A DNA stretch of 64,000 bases from Plumapathes pennacea (Eukaryota; Cnidaria; Anthozoa; Antipatharia; Myriopathidae), in assembly GCA_964036295.1 (NCBI GenBank), contig OZ038467.1, positions 9,189,170 through 9,253,169 of the forward strand. Reading direction: 5' to 3'. Shown piece by piece: positions 34,364 to 46,361 of this stretch. The notes under the pieces were generated by a model. It searched no databases. It saw only the letters and a program-made list of their open reading frames with translations, and was not told where the DNA came from. Each line of letters opens with the position of its first letter. The first letter of the stretch is position 1. The position numbers and the translations under genes are program-made.

Positions 34364-37300
34364 ATAGATGGTGGATGGTCAGTTCCGCCTTTCGTTTACT
34401 TACCGCTTTCCTGAGCAGCGGAACGGTTCTTACTTCTTCGCCTTCTGCTACCCGCATTCCTACACCGAGTGCCAGACGAAACTTCAACAGCTGGACAAAA
34501 AGTATGAGTCGTGTCAACACATGTCTCCCTCGTCACCGTCAGACTCTATTTACTACAAACGGGAATTGCTTTGCTATTCCCTCGATGGCTTGAGAGTTGA
34601 CCTTTTGACGATCACTTCATGTAAAGGAATGTTGGCGCATAGAGAGAAGCGATTGCCGCGACTCTTTCCTGATGCTTCATCTTCGAGATCTCACAAATTC
34701 CAAGGCAAAAAGGTGTGGTGTTTTAGAAGTGTTCCAGTTTGAGTTTTGATTATATCTGACCCTTCCAATGCCAAGTTTCTTTGCCCAGATCAAATTTTAA
34801 AATGGTTCGAACTTCTCTCAACAACAACGTGAGAACTATACTCTGTTAGAATGTACTAAAGTTTCATTTTACATTTCAGAAGTTGGAAGTGAGCACTGCT
34901 ATTAAAATGTACTCATTGAGAGATTTCATTTAAGTGGTCACACTCTAGGTTTCGTTTGCTATTTCAAAAGTTGTACGTTCTTTATGTTATGTGACCACGC
35001 TCATACTTTCCCCCCAAAAGTGAGCCGGTTTAACAAATCAATCTCTGTTGTTTCCCGCCAAAGGTTTTCTTTCTTAGCGCGCGAGTTCATCCCGGAGAGA
35101 CCCCATCAAGCCTAGTCTTCAACGGTTTTTTAGACTTCATCCTCAGAAGCGAAGATCCGAGAGCGGCCGCAGCACGGGACCAATACGTCTTCAAACTCAT
35201 CCCACTGCTTAACCCGGATGGTGTGAAGCGCGGCCACTATCGCACCGACTCGAGAGGGGTAAATTTGAACAGGGTCTATACCGACCCTGACCCATTCTTA
35301 CACCCTTCAATTTTCGCGGCAAAGAGTGTGATTCTCTATCATCATGCTAAGGGAAGTCTAACAGGAAACCTGGAATGTACTTGCGAGAAATCCCTCATTT
35401 GCGGCGATGAATCCGTGGAAGGCGCTGCCGTTGAAGTCAGAAACGTTCTGAAAGAAACTGACGACGTTTCTGGTGAACTTAATGGCCATTGTGTAGGAGC
35501 TGGTTGTTTGAATGAACGCATGAGCGAAGCTACAGACCCTGGTCTTTCTGAATGCCATCGGGCGTCTGCTTCTCCAGATTTTGATTCGGCTCGACTCGAA
35601 CTGGAAAGCGTCATGAGCGGTCTTGTCGATGATAGCGAGAGAAGCAAACCCGACAGCACCTCCAAAGACGTCTGCAGTAATCTCCAAGCATTGGAGTTTA
35701 AAGAGGACGTCATCAAAAGCACGGGAATAGACAACAGAACTTCAAACCTCAAGCCGAACGTACTAGACACGAATTGCACAAATTTTCCCGCGAAGCAAAC
35801 AACGAACACCACCAGAACAGGTGAACTTCAAAGTGAGGTAGTATCACGTGATTTTTCCTCAGAAGTAATCACTTCTAAGAAATGTTTGTGTCAACCGGCA
35901 GTGGAACAAGAAAGTGGCATCGCTTATTACGTGGATCTTCACGGGCATGCCTCCAAGCGGGGATGTTTTGTTTATGCCAACTACCTGGAAAACGAGGAAG
36001 ACTACGTACGTACAATTTTGTTTCCCAAGCTTGTTTCTTTGAATTCATCCCATTTTGACTTCGCCGCGTGCAATTTTACGGAGAAAAACATGTACACCAA
36101 GGACAAGCGGGACGGGCTGTCGAAAGAGGGAAGCGGCCGGGTGGCCGTCTACAAAGCCACTGGCATCGTTCACAGGTTTGTGTTCAGTTTTTAATCGGCA
36201 GTCCGTCATGGCATATTGTAAAACCTGGACTGGACTGAACTGGACTCTAATTTGTAAAACCTTTTTTCAAATCGAGTCCAGGTTTTACAAATTTTTCAAA
36301 ATTGAGTCCAGGTTGTACAAATTAGAGTCCAGTCCAGTCCAGTCTAGTCCAGGTTTTAAAATATGCCGTCCGTCAATACGGTGCAGGCCATCACGAGGAG
36401 AGAGTCACCTACTCCCTCAGAGTTTGTTTTTTTATAGAAGAGTGATGATAGTGACGTGGACGGTAATGGTGATGATTTTGTGGTAGTTAATGAATGGTTG
36501 GTAATGTCGTGATGGTGGTGATGATGAAGAGGGTGTAATATTTGGGATAATGTTGGTGATTAGTGTTAGTGGTGTTGGAGGCGATGATGGGTTATGGTGT
36601 TCATGGATACAGAGGATGGTGATTAGAATAACAAACGATTTCATTATATTTGGTCAGTCCGGCAGAACTTGGTCAGTCGTATAATGATATTGTAGGACAA
36701 GATTTGGTAGATATTTATGATGACGTTGTGATTTTTGTTTGTTTGTTTGTTTATTTGTTGACAGCTATACGTTGGAGTGTAACTACAACTGCGGTAGAAC
36801 AGTTAACGCCCTGGCCGCTGCCACGTGTGACAATGGACGAGCTACCCCTCCCCCTCCCCCAGGGTTTCCACCAAAGTACACAGTGGAAATGTACGAAGAG
36901 GTAAAACTGTCTTTGTAGAATGCAGTTTTGGTGAATATTTTCCGATATTATTGCTGTGTGTATAGTTTCCCAGGGAATGATTCCGATCACTTTGCAGTAT
37001 CTTTGTTGCAGTAAACCACTTTTACAATCATACACAGTTCGCGAGGCTGAGCCCATATTTTGGCGGGTCACCTAATGACAAAACTTGTCAGACAGTGGAC
37101 AACTGCTTCTTTGGTCATAATGCCGTTAGAACGGTTTTCGGATGACGGTTTTGCGTTTGCTGCGCTTTTGGATTGGTCCAAACAAGTTTGGCTGCATTTT
37201 CGGCCAATCAGGACCAAAAAGCAAAACCCGACTGCGATCTTCTCACGTAAGCAGGCGTGTTCTCACACTGCTGATTCGTTTCTTCTTCAAAATAAAATCA

Positions 37301-40300
37301 ACCGAAAATTTAAAAGAGCGGCTTCTGATTGGTTGCAAGTTTTTCTTGTAGCCTCTGTGATTGGTGGTGTATTTACTTTGGTTTTCGACAGTCATCCGAA
37401 AACGGCTCGATTTCACACGAAATTTCACACGAGATTTCACTCACGTTCGTCATCTTGATTGTGATTTTCCGTTCCAGGTGGGTCGTGCGCTTGTCGTCGC
37501 AGCTCTCGACATGAAAAACTGCAATCCCTGGACGCGGCTGCCGCTCAGCGAGTTCGGTTCTGTTGAGGGTGTCAAGAACTGGGTCAAGAGATTTGTGAGA
37601 AGTGCGAAGAATGCACCCTGTGTGCCCAAGAAACTCTCCAGGATTATTACAAGAACGTCCAGGTATTCAATACGTACAAGTATAGCAATCTAATTGAAAA
37701 CAAACAAACAGCAACAACAGCAGCATCAACAGAACACGGTGTTTTAGTTGAGGAGCTCCCTGGCAAGCGAACTCAGGTGAACACAGACAGACAGACAGAC
37801 AGACACTAACACAGACAAAGACAGACAGACTGACTGACTGACTGGCAGATGCAACACAAGTGAACACACGAAAACACAGACATGCAGGCAGGTACACGAA
37901 ACAGACGAGACGAAAACACAGACACAAGTAGAAACGCGCGAGATCGGCTAGAGACACACAAGGAAATAGGCAAGTACACGCAAAATCACGCACACAGACA
38001 AGTAGGCATACACAAACTCACGCACTTACAGTGTACTACCTGTCGAGGTAGGCAGACAAGCGTACGCACACACTTCACGCACAAAGTGTTTTCAAGGTAA
38101 CCACTGCTGTCGCACTAAACATTTTTCTGTTCTCCTCCAGTTTGGTTGCGGGGGCGACAGGTTGCGCTCGACAGAAAGTGGGCAATACCCTCACCAGCTA
38201 TTCGTCCAGTGATATGTCATCCGACAACACTGCCGGCCCGGTGTTCCACAAATCCGCAGACAAGCTTCAGCACACGTGTTCCTTGAGTAAAGAAGACGGT
38301 ACGTCCTGTTGCAGATTTGCTCTTTCTGATAACTGCTGCCGTTGTACTGCAAATAATTAATCGCCCGTTGGAGGTTAGTTTAAGCTTTTCACTCCTAAGC
38401 TCAAAATACATATTCTCCCAACTAAAAAGAAACTGTATGAGCGATGTAATGAGAAAATGAGCTTTCATCTGAGACTTCTCGCACGCGTCGCCGCCATGTT
38501 TATTTGTTCTTGCCCTGATTACCGATCTTTCATTCTTTCATCGAAATCCGTGAAGGGGTCTATTATGTGAAGCAAGCGCAGACAATGTTCATGTTTCACA
38601 CTGTTCATATTTAATGGTCAAATATCTTCGGCTTCGGAATAAATCTAAACGTCTGGACCTCCGAACAGTGAACACTAAGCAAGCGAGCGTTGTATAGATT
38701 GAAGCGTCTAGTTTGCAAAAGCAAAGCAAAGCTACTGTGTCTTGCACTTACCTCAGGTCAAGGTATCAAGGATAAAAAGCTCAATCTGGCCACAAAAGCG
38801 AAGGTCGAACTCTTTGCGCTGCTGATTGTCACGACAACTGCGCTAGCTTGTTGCACGTGCCGAACGTGCATGAGTTTACGCATTGGCCAATCAGGGCAAA
38901 CTTATAGAGATTCGAGATAACTTATACACAACAATAATAAATTCTGGAAGTATTTTATGCATAAACGGCATAAGGAAGTGTACGGGCCTGTCACACGTTT
39001 ATCATTGAAGTAAAGTATAAATTAATTGGCGAATCTCTTTTCCTTTTTTTTTTTAATCCAAAGTGCAAGGGAATATTTCAAACCTCTTGCAGTCTCTTAC
39101 GATCCCGTGGCACGGCATTTTATCACCCGTTCACGCTGAGGTCACTGAAGCCTGGTTTTCCCTGGCGCTAGGGCCATCACTGAAATCTGGCTAAAAATGA
39201 AAAAGTGTGTCGGATCTTTTACTAAGCGCAGTTGCAGTTTCAGATAACAGCAAACTAGAAGCTTGAAGTTCACAACTCTTTCACCTGCAATTCAGGTAAA
39301 AAACCGCCAGAGGACCTCAAACCACCAAGACGAGTGGCAGCCCTGATCAACATGAGGCGGTCGTCGCACTGTGGACAGGGGAACAGTCCCAAGACGGGTG
39401 GGTCCTCGAAAAGCGGGGCAGATCAGGAACCCCCTCTTGTCAACGGCTCGACCAGATCACAGGTACAAGAGTCGAGTTGCCATGGAGATATAAACAAAAG
39501 CTACTTCGTGCCGGAACTGGATATGATTTAAAGTATATGCTCTACACAATCTCGTCGAGACAGCGATTCGATGATTTCAGTCAATTTTTTAATGAATCTT
39601 ATCGGTCTTCTATATCTTTTGTATCAAACGATTAACCACTGCAACTTTAGAGTTTCGAAAACCAATCGCATGACAACCAAACCGACCAATCCCAAAACTA
39701 CCGTATTACAGAAACACAAATACCACCATCTCTGACTTTCTCTTCACTTGACTCTGAAGATGACTTCCGCTCAGGTAGTCGAAACCTCAGTCAACAACGA
39801 TCTTTCTGAAGACTACTCTGACCTAGACGAACTGTTACTGAGTACTCGTGGGTTCAAACGATTAACGGTAACTTCTATCCGTATTTGAATTTCGTAATAT
39901 CTGTGTTACTCCAATTGTAATTGGAGAAAATATAACTTGCTTGTCAGCAGGGTAGGTTGAATGATTCGCTTATTGACTGTGTTTCCCTGGTACTACAGGT
40001 TTACAAGAACAAAGAGCAGAGCAGAGTATCTTTGGATCTGCCCAAAACGGTAAGGGGCACTGTGACCCGATAAAGAGATGTGAGCAAAGTGAAAACCTCA
40101 CTCCCAGGAGTGATCAAGTTTAATTTTCTCCTTCAATTTCTCATCAGATATGTATCATACAGTAAGGAGACCTTAGCTTTTGATAACTTGCTCTCAGATG
40201 AAAACTGATTAATTATCAGCTATCACTACATCATTCATGCATTTTCTTCTCAAAAGGCTGAGAGAATCTGCATTTTGAGCTTGGGAGCGAAAGGGTAAAA

Positions 40301-40496
40301 GTATCTCGCATGGGTTTATTTCATGTCAAGTTTCTTTCCTTTCCTTTTTTCTTTTTTTCTCCTTGTATTCACGGATTGGTTGTTATTAGACTCTCCAAGG
40401 TCCAGTGCTACGAATGGTGAAACACCAGGTGCTTCCTCCTGCTATAAAGAGTTTGTCGCGGCCAGTGGAGGTGAAAGTCAGGTAACTATGGAAACG

Positions 40497-40592
<96 letters not shown>

Positions 40593-42211
40593 GCTATTGT
40601 AACTGGAAACTTATCAAGGCACCCTTTCACGCGACTCTAGTGGGCTTTAAACGGACGGGTGCTACATCGTCTATGGTAGATTATCTTTGATACCTGCATG
40701 AATTTTTCGCTGCAGCAAATGGGCCTTGTTCTTGTTCTGAATATAAAGGCTTGCGCCAGAGTTGTAAGTAAACGGCTTATCACAAAAAGAATCGTCGCTG
40801 CAAAATCGAGCAGCGCACAATTTAGCTTTTTCATTAATCTTGTAGCACGGTCAATGTACAAGATCATCTGCTTGGATTCCAACCCAAGAAAAAATGGAAC
40901 AACAACGAGAATCAGAATGACGAGGAGAAGAAAAAGAAGCGACCCACTCGGCTACGTAAGAGGAGCAACGGCAGAAAAGGTTTGTGAAAACTGACATTCC
41001 CAACGCAAGGCCTTGCGTCCAAGTATCTTTGCCCATGCAAGATATGATTAGCACATATATTTCAACTGGACTCAGCTGTTATATAGTGTTTAGGGTTGTC
41101 TTCAGGTTCTTCGTGGTTGTTCTGTATGCCTACATCACCCTCCTGTTGGTATTTTCCCTATACAAAGTCGAGAAAATAACCGATATGTCGTAATTTTAAA
41201 GTGCTGTCAAATTTGATCTATAAATGTGGTGAGCCTGAAATTTTGCACTTATTATTTCATGCTCTTTCCATTTCTGGCACTCAAAACGCCAGTGATGAAT
41301 TTGTAGTCACGAGGCATGTAAACTCCTGCTGCAAAGGGCCTATTCTCCCTCGAGACAAAGGAGTCACTTGGCGAAGGGTGTCTAATTTTTCTTTTCAACA
41401 GAGAACCCTTTTGAAGATCGTAAAAAGCCTGCAGCGTCCGAGCAGCCGGAATGTGACGCTTTAGTCCTGTAAGTATAAACCCCCTCTCGTCTCACTCATA
41501 TTCATTATGTCTCTGCGTGTGCGTGTTAGTGCGTGTGTTCTTGCATGTTTATTTCACTTTCAAGGATCCCCAGTAAATGGCTATGGATATTTGTATTTGA
41601 CAGGAAACACGAAAAGTCATCTTGTGGTGATTCAGTTTCCGCCAAGCCGAAGGAAGAGCAAATCAAAAATACTTGCACGCCTAAGAGGAACAGCTCCAAA
41701 AATTTGGTACGTGTTAACAGAGCCAATAACTAGACGAATGAAGAAGGCCGAAGTACGGAGGGGGGGGGGGGGGGGAGGGGTGGGGGGGAGGGGGGGGGGG
41801 AAGGAGAGAGAGAAAGAGACTGAAAGGATAAAAAGATAGATAATGAGTACTGTACAGTCAAACAATGGGGAGTAGATTTTCGGGACTTTGACAATTGTCC
41901 GCTTAATACAGATTTGACTGTATATGGGTAGATAGAAATATAAAAATACCTTATATGGATAGATAGATATTTACATAGATTTTTTTTTACATGGATAGAA
42001 AGATATACAGTTACTGTATAAGTGGATAGATGGGGTAATGTGGATACTTAGGGTAAATAGATAGATTAAAATTCGATTTCTCCTTATCTCTCGTTTCTTC
42101 TTCTCGCAGCTCGGCTGTACCGTGATGTCGTGTGAAGTTGTGGACATCACTGAGCTACCTCGTGCCTCACAAGATGCACCGTCGCCGGTAGCTTACTGGG
42201 TGGATGCGTGA
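31951..42211 (+). CDS. AGBL5: AGBL5 / cytosolic carboxypeptidase 5 (complete)
   Basis: M14-family metallocarboxypeptidase that trims glutamate branch points from tubulin. Fourteen exons: 31951-32325, 34368-34712, 35064-36175, 36765-36900, 37478-37662, 38141-38298, 39296-39462, 39651-39774, 39999-40049, 40390-40481, 40889-40979, 41402-41468, 41604-41706 and 42110-42211. All are GT-AG and in phase: 3108 nt, 1035 residues. The N-terminal beta domain ([15 protein letters not shown]-like) is followed by the catalytic domain. Zinc ligands are in [12 protein letters not shown] (His249, Glu252) and [11 protein letters not shown] (His533). [14 protein letters not shown] binds substrate, and SYTLECNYN carries the catalytic Glu615. 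[14 protein letters not shown] also matches AGBL5. An acidic, Ser-rich insert of about 185 residues (337-522) splits the domain. The C-terminus is low-complexity and basic. Starts of exons 8-11 were chosen by phase and are less sure. Confidence 0.95.
33471..33581. mobile_element. MITE with 8-bp target duplication (AGBL5 intron 1)
   Basis: Long near-perfect inverted repeats: TACCCTGGGTCCCAGAGGTT on the left and its mirrored partner ending CACCCAGGGTA on the right, about 35 bp each. The element is flanked by ATAAAAGG on both sides (33463-33470 and 33582-33589). An 8-bp duplication fits hAT-type transposition. Confidence 0.85.
33752..33947. mobile_element. MITE with TAGTATATACCACACAAGT ends
   Basis: The left end TAGTATATACCACACAAGT and the right end ACTTGTGTGGTATATACTA are exact reverse complements, about 196 bp apart. 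The core contains TGCTCTGATTGGCTCC, and a similar phrase (TGCTCTGATTGG) recurs near 42910, so the family may have more members. Confidence 0.8.
33949..34042. mobile_element. short palindromic foldback element
   Basis: The outer arms AACAATTATTC and GAATAATTGTT enclose inner arms GGTGAATAGCGGTGGATA and TATCCACCGCTATTCACC. The whole 94 bp would fold as one hairpin. It abuts the MITE at 33752-33947. Confidence 0.75.
34333..34363. repeat. (GTT)n microsatellite in AGBL5 intron 1
   Basis: About ten GTT units lie directly before the exon 2 acceptor (TTATAG|ATG). They may serve as part of the polypyrimidine tract, so length changes could affect splicing. Confidence 0.85.
34849..34990. repeat. dispersed intronic repeat, copy near AGBL5 exon 2
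   Basis: Phrases AATGTACTCATTGAGAGATT, TTCATTTAAGTGGTCACACT and CTAGGTTTCGTTTG recur in similar order at about 43560-43650 (GAATGTACTCATCGAGGGAT, TTCATTTGAGTGATTAGG). Non-coding. Confidence 0.55.
36209..36367. mobile_element. hairpin MITE rich in GGACT/AGTCC with 8-bp target duplication (AGBL5 intron 3)
   Basis: Left arm GGCATATTGTAAAACCTGGA, then CTGGACTGAACTGGACTC; the right arm is its reverse complement ending CCAGGTTTTAAAATATGCC. GTCCGTCA flanks both sides (36201-36208 and 36368-36375). The inner part repeats GAGTCCAGGTT several times. Size and duplication suit a non-autonomous hAT-like element. Confidence 0.8.
37129..37408. mobile_element. MITE family 1, copy A (AGBL5 intron 4)
   Basis: The ends are GAACGGTTTTCGGATGACGG and TTCGACAGTCATCCGAAAAC-GGCTC, inverted relative to each other. 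The interior has GCGTTTGCTGCGCTTTTGGA and TGATTGGTTGCAAG. Other copies: 42456-42740, 55617-55930, 58135-58410 and 59919-60062. Confidence 0.8.
37786..37845. repeat. (GACA)n/(GACT)n microsatellite
   Basis: Tandem ACAGACAG units pass into GACTGACTGACTGACTGG, in AGBL5 intron 5. Simple repeat. Confidence 0.85.
40092..40299. mobile_element. MITE family 2, copy b (AGBL5 intron 9)
   Basis: AAAACCTCACTCCCAGGAGT on the left, TTGGGAGCGAAAGGGTAAAA on the right, and a body with TCATCAGATATGTATCATAC. The same body phrase occurs in the copy at 57604-57757. Confidence 0.7.
40498..40593. repeat. (ATT)n microsatellite
   Basis: About 31 uninterrupted ATT units lie just inside AGBL5 intron 10. They produce a meaningless poly-Ile frame. 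Confidence 0.95.
41760..41802. repeat. G-rich tract in AGBL5 intron 13
   Basis: Runs of G broken by single A or T. It could form a G-quadruplex in the transcript, being on the coding strand. A (GATA)-type repeat follows at about 41925-42065. Confidence 0.7.
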
Positions 42212-42455
42212 CGTTACTTCCGCTGTGTATTGACTCTTCTTGTGTCGTTCAGTTACTCTACACGACAGCTTCGGTTTTAATAATTGATGTGCTTTAGTTA
42301 TTTCGTGGCTGTCATCTGAGGGTTACAATTGCTTGCGCAAGAGCTCGAACTTTCCAGTGGTGACCAATTATGTAGTTAGTGTAAAAAAGAGTGAAGGTTC
42401 TGTGGTGTTGTTACAATGTGCTGAGTAAATGATAAGTCAAAGCCACAGGCTTACA

Positions 42456-42740
42456 GAGCGGTTTTCGGGTGATTTTCGAAAACCAAAACGCCAATCACAG
42501 AGGGTGAAAGAAAACACTTTCAACAAACCAGAAGCTAAATTAATTTCCTTTGAAGACGAGACCAATCAGCTGTGCAAGAAAAAACCATCACCACCTGTTT
42601 GCTTTGCGTGAGAAGATCGCAATCAGCGTTGCCTTTGTTCCTGATCGGACAAGAATATTTTTAAACCTCGAAAGCGTAGCAAACGCAGAAGCTAAGCAAT
42701 CACACGATATGGCTTTCGACAGTCACTCGGAACCAGGGCT
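42456..42740. mobile_element. MITE family 1, copy B
   Basis: GAGCGGTTTTCGGGTGATTT at the left and GACAGTCACTCGGAACCAG at the right. The interior matches the reverse complement of copy A (for example CCAATCACAGAGG and CCAATCAGC). It lies about 245 bp after the AGBL5 stop. Confidence 0.7.
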
Positions 42741-45700
42741 ATGATGTGTTAATCTGTTTGCTAAAGTTATGATAGATCGTTTGCCTAAAGGACGGTTTGT
42801 AAATTTTGTAATTTTTCCATTTAAAGTATATATAAGTTACAGCGTTACTCATAGTTACGTTTTTTACTACAGAGAAAAAATATTTATAAAATAACTATGA
42901 TACTACGCGTGCTCTGATTGGTTAAAAAAACATTTTTCTTGCGTTTCTTAGTACTCCAATTTTCACTGTCGTTCGTTTGTGTGGTCGTATTAGATGGAGG
43001 AAAAATAGAGGATATTACATGGCCATGCGGAGATACGAATCCTATCTTCGAGTGTTGATAATATCTCTCACGAGTGAGCGCGGCGAACGAATAAAGACAT
43101 CTCGCAAACAAAGACATCTCACAGCCATTATTTCCTGTCAGAACTTGCTGTATTCAAAAATCGCGCGCACAGTCAGCACTGATACCATTTTTATCCTTCA
43201 CATGTAAAGATATCGCGCGCGATGAAAATATCGATCAGTTTTTAGAACTGGAGAAATCATGGTATTTCATCGATATCTATATACTATACGATATCTATGT
43301 AATAATACAAAATATTGCGAAAGGAATCAGTAAAATACAGAATAAAACTTTGGCTAGAAATTTTATAAACGAACATGACAAGAGACGTGTGGACATTATT
43401 ATTTTAATTTCTGAGCTATATTAAGTTACATTGACACTGTACAAGCCCACAAAGCCCTACCTCCACTTAAAACTTTCACATACATCAACAACGTGAACAC
43501 TACTATCAGAATGGAGAGCTTTCACTTGAGCCGGCACTTTTAGGTTTCATTTGGCAGTTCAGGATTTGACAATGAACACTTCTATAGTTCGAATGTACTC
43601 ATCGAGGGATTCATTTGAGTGATTAGGTTTCATTTGTAAAGTTACATTCGCCCTCAGTATTAAAAAGGTTTGATTATGTCTGATCGCGAAAGCAACGCAC
43701 ATCTTTGCTGGGACTGACAAACAAAAAAATCCAGTTTTTGCTCAAGTGGGAAAAGACATTTTTTAATTATTGCACGGCACTTATTGACTGACCCACGCAG
43801 TTACCACAAGATTATGTTCCATCAGCACAAAGACACGTTTTGGGAAACCAAAAAAAAACTAATACGATAATCAAGTTCAGAAAACGCCCTTCAGAGTATG
43901 GCTCCGGTCGCACTTGCAACTTTAACGACATTAATGTCGACTTTTGCATTATTTGAAGTGCAAACAGCGTTTGTCACCAGAACTATATGTCAGCAAGTTG
44001 CTACCAAACATTGAAGAAGCCGTCGTGTTGCTGTCGATCGATGCTGAGTTATTATTGACTAAACTTCCCAGCGCGACCGGGCCCTATGACAAAAACGTGA
44101 CAGCAGTGACATAATCTACACGTTGATAAAGTCACCATTAATTTGGCTTTTTCTTTTTTGTGCCGCACTTTATTAGCATACACTATGAGCTAAAGTTGGT
44201 CAGACGTACAGAAGGCAATAGCTGGAGATTTAATGCTGCGATAGCGAAGCAGTTGCCCATTTTCCTGAAGAAGAAATGTTACCCTACGTGGGCGTATTGT
44301 ATCAAGTTAACTGCAATATATATTCGGAAATAGATTATATCGATTTGTAGTATATCATAGATACTCATGTAAACGCTCCCAAACAATGCCACAGGCTGCT
44401 GCTTAGTCAGAGCAAAATATGATTGTCAGCTCGCGGCCGTTGTTTTTATCTGTACTGACTTAACCTTGTTCACACCACAAAATAAATTACAATGTTGCAC
44501 GGCAGGTGCGTCCGACATAATAGGGAGCCGGCTACTTTGAATGTTTACAACTCACATTGCCTTCAATCCCCCCAAACAAAAGTTGCATGGACTGAATTTT
44601 AATGCAAAGATCCCGGTCATTGTCGCCAGCAAGTCGGCTGTGTTAATGAATGGTAATCATCAGTTTTGTTTTGCCATTCCGTGATTGCCTAACTGCGGAA
44701 ATCGAAAAAGTGAGAAATCTCCCTATGCACGAATATAACTTTGTGCAAGCGCCGAAGGCGCGAGCCGTTAAGGGGGCTCTATGGGCCTGCTCCTCCAGGA
44801 AACTGTTAAATTTATGGCTCGAAAATACTATTTCCTGCGTTTTCCAGGGGACATTTTCCATAAATCAACACGTTTTTCTTTTTTCTTCAGTTATTGATCT
44901 TATTTCCTTTGTGCGTGTGTTTCTGATCAAATTTACGTAGATCACAAAGTTAAGAGAAACATGGATCACACAAGTAAAACTCGCGATATTGAAGACGGGG
45001 ATGAATCGTCACATTGGCCGTTTTTAGCGGAAGGTCTTCAATTATTATAATGGAAAGAGAATCACTCCAAGGTAAAAAGAAGACGAATTTTACAAGCACG
45101 CCCCTGCCTCTACTTGATTCATGTTTTTAACTTCAGATTTTTTCTCATGTCGGGTCAGATAAACTTTTTTCGTTCAGTTTTGCTGGACTTTCTATGCCGG
45201 GATTTTAGTTAGGTTCATTATGTTGTTTTGCGCCAAGCACGGGCATCAAAATGTACCCTGTTTCAGAACTGAAAAACCTTTATGGCCAACAAACTGTACT
45301 GACTTCGTTTCGAAAGCGGGTGACAACAAAGTTTAGACCTAATAATCCAGGGTGTCAACCGTGCTTTGAAACCGGTATTTAAACGTCAAAGTCATGAAAA
45401 ACTATAGTTCGAAGCAAATAAGAGCGGTGCTTTGCAATAAATATCTGTAAGACTTAGAAAAGAAGAAGAAAAAATAGCATCGAAATGTTTTAATGTCTGC
45501 AGTAATTCAACTTGACCTACACACGGAAGCAATTTACAGATCGCCGGAGCCACCCGTCGAGAGAAAAAACAAAACAAGCAGTCCGTTAGCACTCCATAAT
45601 TTGTCTGATCAAATGAGAATAGAACTTAGACAATAAATGCCTGGTTTGTCGTCTCCTTATCTATGTGACCGCCCGAGTCGAGAAATTATACCCAAGTTAC

Positions 45701-46361
45701 GGTCCATCTTGGAAAGAAGCTGAAAACATGTTGACGGAACTCTTTAGTGCTCATTAATAAAAAAATAAAATAAAATAAAATAAAATTCGTTACACAGGCG
45801 GTTCAGGTTTGATCTCGCGAAATTTGAATGACGTCTGCAGGACAGTTAACAAGACTGTAACTCCACGGGAATGCTTTATCATTGTAATGTTGTCTCCAGA
45901 AATTGAAGTCGCAAGTTCATGCTCTGCGTGAAACGTTTCACAATTGTGTGCCTCAAGGAAATTGAATTATACACTGGTCTTGTTCAGGCTCCAGTTAAAA
46001 AGTAACCGACTTATTACTTTTCCAGAAAATTGAATCGTATACTTCACTGTTAGCTCCGTTTAAAACGTTTTGGTATTTACTCAGAGACAGGGAGTCTGTA
46101 TTTAACTATTTAGATCAATTTCTCGACCACGGAATAAATAAAGAATTGGTGCAATTAGTTATAATTAAAGGCGCTGGGGCAGGAGAAAAACAATAAACCA
46201 ACCACGATTCAGTGAAGTGGTTAAATATTGAACACTCAATTATGTTTGCCATAGTGACGCCAATATCTGCCTTTGTTTCGACTTAGATAAAGATAAAAAG
46301 GAAAAGTTGATTATTTTATTACACTTACGAAGCAGGTTGGGTGAAGCGACAAGAAGTTAAA
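42741..46361. other. intergenic, AGBL5 to ShKT gene
   Basis: AT-rich. At 42895-43260 lies a repeat-like block with TGCTCTGATTGGTTAAAA and GAGGATATTACATGGCCATG. The dispersed repeat of 34849-34990 recurs at about 43500-43650. AAAAT/AAATA simple sequence is at 45758-45785. No coding exon recognised. Confidence 0.5.

Noticed and set aside
39775-39871. Possible extra AGBL5 exon reading [20 protein letters not shown]
   Set aside because: The frame is not compatible with exon 8; splicing from 39774 to 39999 keeps the phase. It could be an alternative exon, but it is not needed.
41632-41865. Pro-rich minus-strand frame
   Set aside because: It arises from the complement of the G-rich tract in the last AGBL5 intron.
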